Part shown: one piece after another, positions 9,301 to 15,547 of the stretch | How positions within the stretch are numbered: position 1 is the stretch's first letter | Layout of the letters: each line of letters opens with the position of its first letter | Assembly: GCA_006969385.1 (NCBI GenBank) | Contig: CP030884.1 | Coordinates: 4,892,249 to 4,956,248 of the forward strand | Origin: Planctomycetaceae bacterium | Lineage (GTDB): Bacteria > Planctomycetota > Phycisphaerae > UBA1845 > UTPLA1 | DNA: 64,000 nucleotides | Direction of reading: 5' to 3' | Notes under the pieces: model-generated | What the model was told of the DNA's origin: nothing | The model's input: only the letters and a program-made list of their open reading frames with translations | Database searches by the model: none | Translations under genes and position numbers: made by a program

Positions 9301-9659
9301 ATGACGCCATCGAAAACACCAATGGCGACGCCGACCACCCGGTCGATGCGCGCGTAAACTTCTTCGGCGGTGCTGGCACAACTGGTCAGGTCGATACCTC
9401 GGGCGCGCTCGGTAGCGCTCCGGATAGCGACGGCGACGGCGTCGATAACTGCAACGACATCTGCCCCGACACGCCTGCCGGCGCGATGGTCGATGCCGAC
9501 GGTTGCGAGCTCCCGCCGCCTCCGCCGCCGCCCCGGGCGACGGACCGGGTGACGGCCCCGGTGATGGTCCCGGCGACGGACCGGGCGATGGCCCGGGTGA
9601 TGGTCCCGGCGGTCAGGAAAACCCCAACATGTGCGGTTGCGGTAACGGAACCGACATGA
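6315..9659 (+). CDS. Giant Tyr-rich parallel beta-helix surface protein, frameshifted near its C-terminus
   Basis: An N-terminal signal peptide ends at about IASA-A (residues ~29-31). Next comes a pectate-lyase-like opening (TVPGDFATIQGAINNAADGD), then roughly 25-30 repeats of about 32 residues built on NYGIYxYYxEYG...xIxxNxI. This is typical of right-handed beta-helices but exceptionally rich in Tyr, Asp and Glu. A thrombospondin type 3-like calcium segment follows (DSDGDGVDNCNDICPDT), then polyproline. In this frame the last ~40 residues are implausible (RATDRVTAPVMVPATDR) and stop at 9659. The -1 frame from about 9533 encodes a GDGP repeat and a Cys/Met/Arg-rich tail like those of two other proteins in the window, so the true protein probably ends at 9733. 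ATG 6315 has GGAG upstream. Likely exported to the cell surface; substrate unknown. Confidence 0.85.
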   Translation: MNTNQRKQPGYFNYVAALVATLAITTIASAATITVPGDFATIQGAINNAADGDTILVSNGSYNETIDINVPNLIVLSVNGRDNCQITDNPAATAVVTISAPGVTFGAVGQGFEVVHETANTTQACLEIDSANVGFPGVNNANPLTIAYNRFMANQGQYGILSNAALAELAVTIQGNIFAKTGGSYSFHEAIYFDTTAVGSVGNASFYTVDLSIQNNRIEEFDDYGIYVDDDWYTTNATIANNEMTGAAPGVGYGFYSSDYIYDYSNVSIVNNDISVCDYGIYTYYAENGATLHIDNNTVSDFSSYGIYHEYVKYGSDLTINGNTITGNGTADYGVYLYELDEGCTGQVNGNTITQVDYAPIYWEYIYYSMGEVNDNEITGNSSDYGVYFYYFEASLFEMLNNNVSGYDNYGLYFDDYIEAGGEAHFSGNTFEGDGTGSGMEFTDYFEYGPRVYIENNTITEFDSYGIYIYELYEGGKCYVRGNNLTAANGTSADGIYWEYIEDGGGYGEISGNTVNMNESSSYGIYFYYLNYGADLFILNNNVSGYQDTGLYFDDYIEYGATCTISGNTFTGDPATGSTNGIDITDYVEYGGWLTISDNVISEFTDYGIYTYYAYEGSNIFITGNTINARANSANAYGIYSEYAEYGGEISILNNTIDMNNSDQSAIYLYYIGYGSIVHVNGNVCTEYQDAGLYVDDYIEYGSELNVRNNQFNAAASAPSSYGVLIEDYVYEGSYFECTGNTITNFDDTGIWTYYAEYGSNIIADNNTITGVESGADHGIYCDSTTEYGCFFNSFSGNTISNIGTGAGSSGIALYELYEGAFWDVYDNTITGNGTMEDAIYVDDYIEYGSEVDIRRNQASGYTRAGVYLGGDLTYGAWLYIVDNIFEGGDYGFFTADYLDDGASLIIVKNIFEGFGDTGLYFTDYLDASYVEVRENQFFGSSANAGIDVTVDCNEGTEFLARDNCFTGMTDGAIINDILETAIVTFRGNDFSGCTDDAIENTNGDADHPVDARVNFFGGAGTTGQVDTSGALGSAPDSDGDGVDNCNDICPDTPAGAMVDADGCELPPPPPPPRATDRVTAPVMVPATDRAMARVMVPAVRKTPTCAVAVTEPT

Positions 9660-9733
9660 TGATGATGACGCCGTTTATGCTTGTCGGTGCGGCTGGTTGT
9701 CGCCGCCGCTATCGCCGACGCCGCTCGGCGTAA
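9533..9733 (+). pseudogene. Out-of-frame C-terminal tail of the beta-helix protein
   Basis: Read in the -1 frame relative to the preceding gene, this gives six GDGP units, GGQENPN, CGCGNGTD, then MMMMTPFMLVGAAGC and an Arg-rich end. That order (low-complexity linker, Cys/Gly motif, short hydrophobic Met-Pro-Phe segment, Arg cluster) matches the C-termini at 35612 and 37248. The stop at 9733 lies 70 bases before a strong terminator. One extra base in the C-rich run at 9519-9534 would join the frames. I see no standard X-XXY-YYZ slippery heptamer, so a real or assembly-derived single-base deletion is more likely than programmed frameshifting. Confidence 0.75.
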
Positions 9734-9802
9734 TCACGAGCGCAGGGCGAACGCCGATTGAGGTGTTATGCCACGCGGGTTAAAGTTAGGCTTAGCCTTC
9801 TC

Positions 9803-9837
9803 GAGGGCGCGTTCCACCGAACGCGCCCTCTTTTTTT
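9803..9837 (+). terminator. Strong terminator after the beta-helix gene
   Basis: A perfect 12-bp GC-rich stem (GAGGGCGCGTTC / GAACGCGCCCTC) with a CACC loop and TTTTTTT. Together with its distance from 9733, it supports the gene ending in the shifted frame. Confidence 0.95.
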
Positions 9838-10034
9838 GCGACAGGCACTATCATCAATTTCAGTTTGGCGACGTATGCGCAGCCATTGCCCGATCGCCCG
9901 CAAATCGGTGCGATTCTGAGGGAAGATCGCCCGTAAGCTACCCAAATGACGCTAAATCGACGATAAAACAACACGCGGTCAACCGCGCACCGATTGCCGA
10001 CCACCCTGATTTTCGGAAGGGAAGAACTTTCACC

Positions 10035-11993
10035 ATGCTCTTCGCCCCAATGCATCGCTCCAACGGTATCCGCATACGCTTCGCTTCGAGATTCGTCCGA
10101 TTCGCTGCAACATCAGCATGCGTGGTGGCCCTCTTGGCATGCCAGAAGCCGCTCGAGCGCTACGACTGGAGCAGTTACGACGGCCCCGGCGCGCGGTACG
10201 TCCAGCGCGAGGAGTACGTACTGCCCTTCTTCGAAGATCCACTGGAACCCGTTAACCGCCTCACCAATGGCCTCAACACGGGCGCCCACTTATTGGCCAT
10301 CGACCCGCTTGCCACCGGTTGGCGCTATGCCGTGCCGCAGGAAGCCCGCACGGCCATGATTAACACATCGAACAACTCCGAAGTCATTCAGTATTCGGTC
10401 AACAACGCGCTGCAAGGTGACGGTGAAGGTGCCTCGACTTCGTTGAAACGCTTCGGCGTTAACACGACGGTCGGTGTGGTCGGATTAGAGGATGAGGCTG
10501 CCGAGCAAGGACTCGAACCCGACCGAACCGATACCGGAACGACGTTAAACAAAGCGGGGTGGAACAAGAGCGCATTCCTCGTTGAACCGTTGGGCGGGCC
10601 AAGCACAATTCGCGACTCGGTCGGTGGTCTCGGCGACTTAGCCATGGACCCGTTTCTGTACTTCTTTCCGCCGGCAATAGTGGCGAAGGGTTTTGTGCGC
10701 GGTAACGAACGGGCGGGCGATCTAACGCGTTTCGTAACGTCCAACCGCGATTCGTACGAACTGTCGCGGCGGCTATACATGGCTCGCGCGACGGTTCTCG
10801 AAGATGCGCCGAGCGAACCCGCTGCGGACAACAGCGCCACCCAAACACTGGAATACCTTAACTTTGCGCCGAGCGATCCGTTCTTTGAGTACCGTGCAAC
10901 CACGGGCGAAGCGTACATCAAGATGACGCGCGAGAAGTTGCCCTATTGCGCCTGGATACAGGAAGAAAAGGCCCCGGTCGCCTTCGTGTTACCCGGCTAT
11001 GGCGGACACCGCCGCAACTTACAGAACATCGCGCTGGCGGAGACGCTCTTCAACGCGGGCTACTCGGTCGCGACCATCAGCAGTGCGGCTAACTTTGAAT
11101 TTATGGAACAAGCGGGCTCGGTTCCGTTTCCCGGTTTCGGCCCACAGGATGCGCGCGACGTTCACGCATCGGTCGACGCGGTTTGGCGCGACCTGCGCGT
11201 GGAACACGGCAACAAGGTGCTCGAACGCGTTCTCGTGGGTACGTCCTTCGGCGCGTATCACACGCTCTTTATCGCGGCCCAAGACAATGTCGATCGCGGC
11301 GGTCACGACTTGATCGACTTCGATGCGTACCTGGCAATTTGCCCACCCATTCAACTCCAACATGCGGCCGAGCAGATTGATACGTATTACAACGCATTCA
11401 TGGAATTCCCCGAGGAGCAGCGCGACCCGCGCGCCATCACGGCGCTCAAGAAGGCGTTGCGATTGGTGTTTAGCGGGTTCGGCCCGCCACCGCCGTTCGG
11501 TGATGCCGAGGCGCGTTTTCTGGTGGGCCTCAATTTTCGCTTGGCGCTGCACGATGTCATTTGGGAATGCCGCGAAAAGCGCGAGATACCGTTTCTTCAA
11601 ACGGAATGGAACCTATTAACGATGGCCAGCGCGAGCCAGGAAGTGCTCGACTATTCGTTGATGGAATACGCATACCTCCTGATGCTGCCTTATCTGCGCG
11701 ACGAGGCAAATCTGGTCGAGCAAGAAGACGACATGTTTCATCAGGCCAACCTGCAACGCTTGGGCGGTCGGATATCGGGTATGGATCACGTTGGCATTGT
11801 TACCAGTGAGAATGACTTCTTGCTGACCGACATCGATTTGGAATGGATTGAGCGCACCTTCCCAGCGCAGCGCCGCATCGTCAACAAACGCGGCGGTCAC
11901 TTGGGTTGTCTAACCGATGCGAGCGTGCGTGAGGCTGCCATTGGGCTGTTGCGATCGATGCAAGAAGGCTCCGACGCGCTCGCGCGAAGATAA
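10035..11993 (+). CDS. MlaA-type lipoprotein fused to an alpha/beta hydrolase
   Basis: ATG 10035 gives 652 residues with a lipoprotein signal ending VVALLAC, so Cys36 would be lipidated. Residues ~66-230 are MlaA/VacJ-like: DPLEPVNR (68-75), a Pro/Arg-rich middle, LKRFGVNTTVGVVGLEDEAAEQ and EPLGGPSTIRDSVGG (~184-198). In other bacteria MlaA is an outer-membrane lipoprotein that removes phospholipid from the outer leaflet. Residues ~312-640 are an alpha/beta hydrolase: VLPGYGGHRRNL as oxyanion region, nucleophile elbow GTSFG with Ser404, and a late His in RGGHLG (His622). I know of no standard fusion of these two. A lipase or phospholipase acting on MlaA-delivered lipid is an attractive inference. 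A longer frame upstream lacks a signal peptide and crosses the terminator. Confidence 0.85.
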   Translation: MLFAPMHRSNGIRIRFASRFVRFAATSACVVALLACQKPLERYDWSSYDGPGARYVQREEYVLPFFEDPLEPVNRLTNGLNTGAHLLAIDPLATGWRYAVPQEARTAMINTSNNSEVIQYSVNNALQGDGEGASTSLKRFGVNTTVGVVGLEDEAAEQGLEPDRTDTGTTLNKAGWNKSAFLVEPLGGPSTIRDSVGGLGDLAMDPFLYFFPPAIVAKGFVRGNERAGDLTRFVTSNRDSYELSRRLYMARATVLEDAPSEPAADNSATQTLEYLNFAPSDPFFEYRATTGEAYIKMTREKLPYCAWIQEEKAPVAFVLPGYGGHRRNLQNIALAETLFNAGYSVATISSAANFEFMEQAGSVPFPGFGPQDARDVHASVDAVWRDLRVEHGNKVLERVLVGTSFGAYHTLFIAAQDNVDRGGHDLIDFDAYLAICPPIQLQHAAEQIDTYYNAFMEFPEEQRDPRAITALKKALRLVFSGFGPPPPFGDAEARFLVGLNFRLALHDVIWECREKREIPFLQTEWNLLTMASASQEVLDYSLMEYAYLLMLPYLRDEANLVEQEDDMFHQANLQRLGGRISGMDHVGIVTSENDFLLTDIDLEWIERTFPAQRRIVNKRGGHLGCLTDASVREAAIGLLRSMQEGSDALARR

Positions 11994-12240
11994 GCTCCCG
12001 TGCTGGATGCGACCGGATAGCAGTCGTTAACCGCGTTCGACTTTCAGACATTTCCGGACAAATTGACCTTGCGATCTGGTAAATCAGAACACCCTGCTGC
12101 TATCGCATGCATCAAATTCTGCTCCCCCTAATTGCGACACATTACCTCCGCATTACTGTAAACTGATTAAGCGACTACTAGCTCCCTCCAAATATTCGCC
12201 AAGACTTCGATTGCTCCACGCAACTCGCTAAAATGATCTC

Positions 12241-13185
12241 ATGATTCAAACGCGAACTCTCATCCCAATGATCGCCATTCCGTTCATAATGTCCTGCGTT
12301 CCCGCCATGGCCGGTAGCGGCAGCGGCTTCGACATTCTCGTCTTCAGCAAGACCAGCGGCTTTCGACACGGATCGATCTCCGACGGTATCGCGCTGATTC
12401 AGACGCTGGGCATGGAGAACGGCTTCACCGTCGCGCTCACTGAAGACGCGAACGACTTCACGCTTGCCAACTTGTCGCAGTACGAAGTCGTCATCTGGCT
12501 TAGTACTACCGGCAACGTACTGAACGATACGCAACAGGCCGCTTTTGAGGCCTACATCCAACAAGGCGGGGCATGGGTAGGCATTCATGCCGCGACCGAC
12601 TGTGAATACAACTGGCCTTGGTACGGTCAACTCATCGGCGGCGATGCGTGGTTCATCTCGCACCCGTCGATACAAGATGCAACCTTGGATGTGGATGACG
12701 CGACACATGTCAGTACCGAGGACCTACCCGCGTCTTTCACGTTTCGCGACGAATGGTACAACTTTCAAAATAACCCACGCCCGGCTGTTAACGTTTTGCT
12801 GACGATCGACGAAACCTCCTATAACCCCGGCAACAACGCCATGGGTGCCGATCATCCGATGTCGTGGTATCACGAATTTGATGGTGGTCGCGCCTGGTAC
12901 ACGGCGCTCGGTCACCGTTCGCAGACGTTTCAGGACCCGCTCTTCGAGTCGCACTTGTTAGGCGGCATTCTCTGGGCGGCCAACGCGGATGGTTGTGCCT
13001 GCGTGGCCGATGTCAACGGTGATGCAGCGCGCGACGCCTTGGATATCGGTGGATTTATGACGTGCTTGCTGGGCGTTGGAACAGATTGCAGTTGTGCCGA
13101 TACCGACGCAAGCGGCGGTGTAGACCTAGCCGACATTTCAGTATTCGTCGATACGCTTTTGTCCGATGACGACTGCATGGCATAA
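12241..13185 (+). CDS. Secreted ThuA-domain protein with dockerin-like C-terminus
   Basis: A 314-residue protein with a signal peptide ending near PAMAG. It then has a ThuA/trehalose-utilisation fold: ILVFSKTSGFRHGSI, the GGAWVGIHAATDC segment, and MSWYHEFDGGRAWYTALGH followed by the HLLGGILWA ending. ThuA proteins resemble class I glutamine amidotransferases; their reaction is not settled, though sugar-related roles are known. From about residue 255, two EF-hand-type repeats (DVNGDAARDALDIGGFMTCL and DTDASGGVDLADISVFVDTL) form a dockerin-like tail, with Cys-rich spacers. Such tails are frequent in planctomycete exported enzymes without cohesin partners. It is probably extracytoplasmic. Single-gene unit followed by a hairpin. 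Confidence 0.88.
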   Translation: MIQTRTLIPMIAIPFIMSCVPAMAGSGSGFDILVFSKTSGFRHGSISDGIALIQTLGMENGFTVALTEDANDFTLANLSQYEVVIWLSTTGNVLNDTQQAAFEAYIQQGGAWVGIHAATDCEYNWPWYGQLIGGDAWFISHPSIQDATLDVDDATHVSTEDLPASFTFRDEWYNFQNNPRPAVNVLLTIDETSYNPGNNAMGADHPMSWYHEFDGGRAWYTALGHRSQTFQDPLFESHLLGGILWAANADGCACVADVNGDAARDALDIGGFMTCLLGVGTDCSCADTDASGGVDLADISVFVDTLLSDDDCMA

Positions 13186-13226
13186 ATAAAAGGGCGCGGC
13201 GCGAACAAGTTGCCCGCACCGCGCCC
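13183..13226 (-). terminator. Terminator for the minus-strand gene at 13267-14511
   Basis: An 8-bp GC stem (GGGCGCGG at 13192-13199 with CCGCGCCC at 13219-13226) around a 19-base loop. On the minus strand it is followed by TTTTATTTA. It may also slow plus-strand transcription from the ThuA gene. Confidence 0.65.
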
Positions 13227-13266
13227 ACACCAAACTCACACCCACGAATCCGATGAGTGCCGTGTG

Positions 13267-14511
13267 CTACTCTACGCGTTCAAGTTGTACAATTTCGCCC
13301 GAGTTTGGGCGATTGCGGAAATTTTCTTGCAACATATAGAACGTATCGCCGTCCACCACGAGTCCGGCGGGCTCGCTGTTGAAGCTGAGCGGAGGGCTGA
13401 ACGACTCAACCACTTTCATCGTGTCGGGATTGACGCGATAGATGTGGTACGGAAATCCGGCAATAACGAACAAGTCGGCACCATCCGAAGCCATCGCTTC
13501 GATGTTCAACTCAAAATCGAACGCCCCGACCAATACATCGGGCTCGGCTTCGGCGTTGACTTTGAGAATCTGATTGCGTCCCAAGTCAAAGTCGCGCCCC
13601 GTCAGATACAGCAGTTTGCTTTGCTCATCGAACGCGGCGGTATCGATATCGAAATCGTCCACGCCCAGTTCTGCCTTGGTTACCTGATCGACCGAGACTG
13701 ATGCCTGCGTGATGCGTTCGATAATCGTGTCACTGCCACAGTTACAGTGATTCCACAGGTCATCGCTCTGATTGGTGATCGGGTATTGATGAACGCCCGT
13801 TTGAATCGCAAGTGGTGTTAGCATGGTGCCGTCGGTTTTGTTAACCCGCACAAGTTCTCGACTGACGTTATCGTTGGCGTACATGAATATGTCATTCACG
13901 AGCAAAAGGTCGGTCGGAAAATCCGGCTCGGGAAAGTCGGTCATGACATCCACGATCGCCAGTTGTTGACATCGATCTTCCAGTGGAACTTCGGCCACAC
14001 GTTCGAATACCGATTCGATCTCGCCGTTCTCGGTCATCTCCAGCGTATCGTTGTCGGGCATATCGTGAACCGCGAGACTGGCTCCCTGAAAACCGGCATC
14101 GGCCAGGCCACCAAACCCGAAATCCATCAGGATCGCGCGCTCATTCAACTCAGAATACAGCCCACTGAAGCACATCAACGCCTGAGTTTGTGGATGTCGA
14201 ATCGTGACATCCATCGATCCATTCGCACGCATCGTGACGTATTCGACATCGCTGCCATTAAGTTCGGATGCCAATGCGAAATCTCCCGAAACCCGTTTCC
14301 AGACACCGACGATACTAAACGAATCGGGCGTAGGATCGCCGCCCGGCGACGGGGGTGTGGGCGTCGGCGCGTTCGGATCGCCGGGTTGTTCGGATCCCGG
14401 CGTTGGTGCCGGCATCGGCACATTGGGCTCTTCGCAGGTCATGCCGGTGGCGGCAAAAATGCTACAAACGCTCGCGATCATGAGGGCCAGATGTTTGGGT
14501 TTGGTGGGCAT
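13267..14511 (-). CDS. Exported protein of unknown function, possible beta-propeller
   Basis: Start at ATG 14511 rather than an upstream TTG, because GGAG lies 8 bases before it. The 414-residue product has a signal peptide (LALMIASVCSIFAATGMTC) followed by a Pro/Thr/Gly-rich linker (about 30-60). A lipocalin-like or DUF-type N-terminal half starts at SIVGVWKRVSGDFALA. The C-terminal half consists of repeated four-strand-like units (LLLVNDIFMYANDN, SKLLYLTGRDFDLG, ADLFVIAGFPYHIYRVNPD, GDTFYMLQEN) that read like a six- or seven-blade propeller. The -3 to -1 residues before Cys are not a good lipobox, so lipidation is uncertain. I do not recognise the family. Confidence 0.7.
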   Translation of the reverse strand: MPTKPKHLALMIASVCSIFAATGMTCEEPNVPMPAPTPGSEQPGDPNAPTPTPPSPGGDPTPDSFSIVGVWKRVSGDFALASELNGSDVEYVTMRANGSMDVTIRHPQTQALMCFSGLYSELNERAILMDFGFGGLADAGFQGASLAVHDMPDNDTLEMTENGEIESVFERVAEVPLEDRCQQLAIVDVMTDFPEPDFPTDLLLVNDIFMYANDNVSRELVRVNKTDGTMLTPLAIQTGVHQYPITNQSDDLWNHCNCGSDTIIERITQASVSVDQVTKAELGVDDFDIDTAAFDEQSKLLYLTGRDFDLGRNQILKVNAEAEPDVLVGAFDFELNIEAMASDGADLFVIAGFPYHIYRVNPDTMKVVESFSPPLSFNSEPAGLVVDGDTFYMLQENFRNRPNSGEIVQLERVE

Positions 14512-14682
14512 CGTCAATCTCCGTTGGTGTGTACCGCCTTAGCGGTCAGGCTCCGTTTTCGATCCGTGTGCCATATCACGCGTATGGCTGCAGGGATAGT
14601 TGCGATACGCGGCGGATCACCTTCACGCTTTTATTTGGAAATTTTTCGGCCTATACTCGGAATCGCCGATGGGAGAGCATCT

Positions 14683-15303
14683 GTGGACGAGACCACTGCC
14701 AAGTCGAAGATCGCCGCCGCCGTCGCCGGCGATACCGAAGCGCTGACGGCTCTGCTGCATCATTTCGGCCCCGACGTCGAACGATCGCTGCAAATCAACC
14801 CCGTCTGGCAACCCGTTTTGGAAACGTCGGACGTGATGCAGGTCACCTATTTGGAAGCGTTTCTACGAATCGGTCGCTTCGATCCGGAACGGTCCGATTC
14901 ATTCGTCGCGTGGTTACGCCGCATCGCACAAAACAATTTGCGCGATGCGATTCGCGGGCTCGAACGACAGAAGCAACCGCAGCCGCGCAACCGTATCCGC
15001 CCCGCCAATCATCAGGACTCGATGGTCGGCCTCTACGAAATGCTGGAAGCCGAATCGGGCACGCCCAGTCGGCAGGTACGCCGCGACGAGGCCTGCCAAG
15101 TGTTGGAATCCGCGATTCGACTGTTGCCCGATCGCTATGGCGAAGTGGTGCGGCGCTACGACTTGGAGGCACAGTCGATTCAGGAGGTGGCCGAAGCGAT
15201 GGGGCGCTCACCGGGGGCCATTCACATGTTGCGGGCACGGGCCCACGAGCGGCTACGGCAACAGATGGGTTCGTCGTCCGATTATTTGGATACCCGCGAG
15301 TGA
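14683..15303 (+). CDS. ECF-type RNA polymerase sigma factor
   Basis: GTG 14683 is used because GGGAGAG sits 5-6 bases upstream and the long in-frame extension before it lies antisense to the neighbouring gene. The 206-residue product has a sigma-2 region (DVMQVTYLEAFLRIGRFDPE, SFVAWLRRIAQNNLRDAIR) and a sigma-4 helix-turn-helix (LPDRYGEVVRRYDLEAQSIQEVAEAMGRS, GAIHMLRARAHERLR). It lacks regions 1 and 3, as in ECF factors. It is followed by a membrane Ser/Thr kinase gene, a pairing often seen in Planctomycetota, where kinase signalling is thought to control the sigma factor. No anti-sigma gene is visible. TATACT at 14652-14657 could be its -10 box, but I found no good -35. Confidence 0.88.
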   Translation: MDETTAKSKIAAAVAGDTEALTALLHHFGPDVERSLQINPVWQPVLETSDVMQVTYLEAFLRIGRFDPERSDSFVAWLRRIAQNNLRDAIRGLERQKQPQPRNRIRPANHQDSMVGLYEMLEAESGTPSRQVRRDEACQVLESAIRLLPDRYGEVVRRYDLEAQSIQEVAEAMGRSPGAIHMLRARAHERLRQQMGSSSDYLDTRE

Positions 15304-15547
15304 ATGATGGCTCCAGATGTCGCACCTCTTGATAGCGGCGCTTGAAGTTGCCTCGTGGTTTCCCTTCTCCTACCGGGAAGGGCTTCGCTCCTTTGGGAAC
15401 TTTTGACTTGTCGACGCCAAACACAGCGGCGAGGCTCGAATCAAGAACAGCCTTTTGAGTTGGCCCGAAACGCTGTGACAGCAACCGAAGCCAGCTGCTC
15501 GTCGCTCGAAAGCCGATACGAGACGCCTCATAACGGAATCGAATGCA

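Noticed and set aside
9525..9540. Programmed -1 frameshift signal
   Set aside because: The run CCG CCG CCC CGG does not offer an X-XXY-YYZ heptamer with re-pairing tRNAs, and I saw no clear pseudoknot. A base deletion is simpler.
15362..15382. CCCTTC/GAAGGG hairpin before the kinase gene as terminator or REP
   Set aside because: Only a six-pair stem and no T run; possibly REP-like but unsupported.
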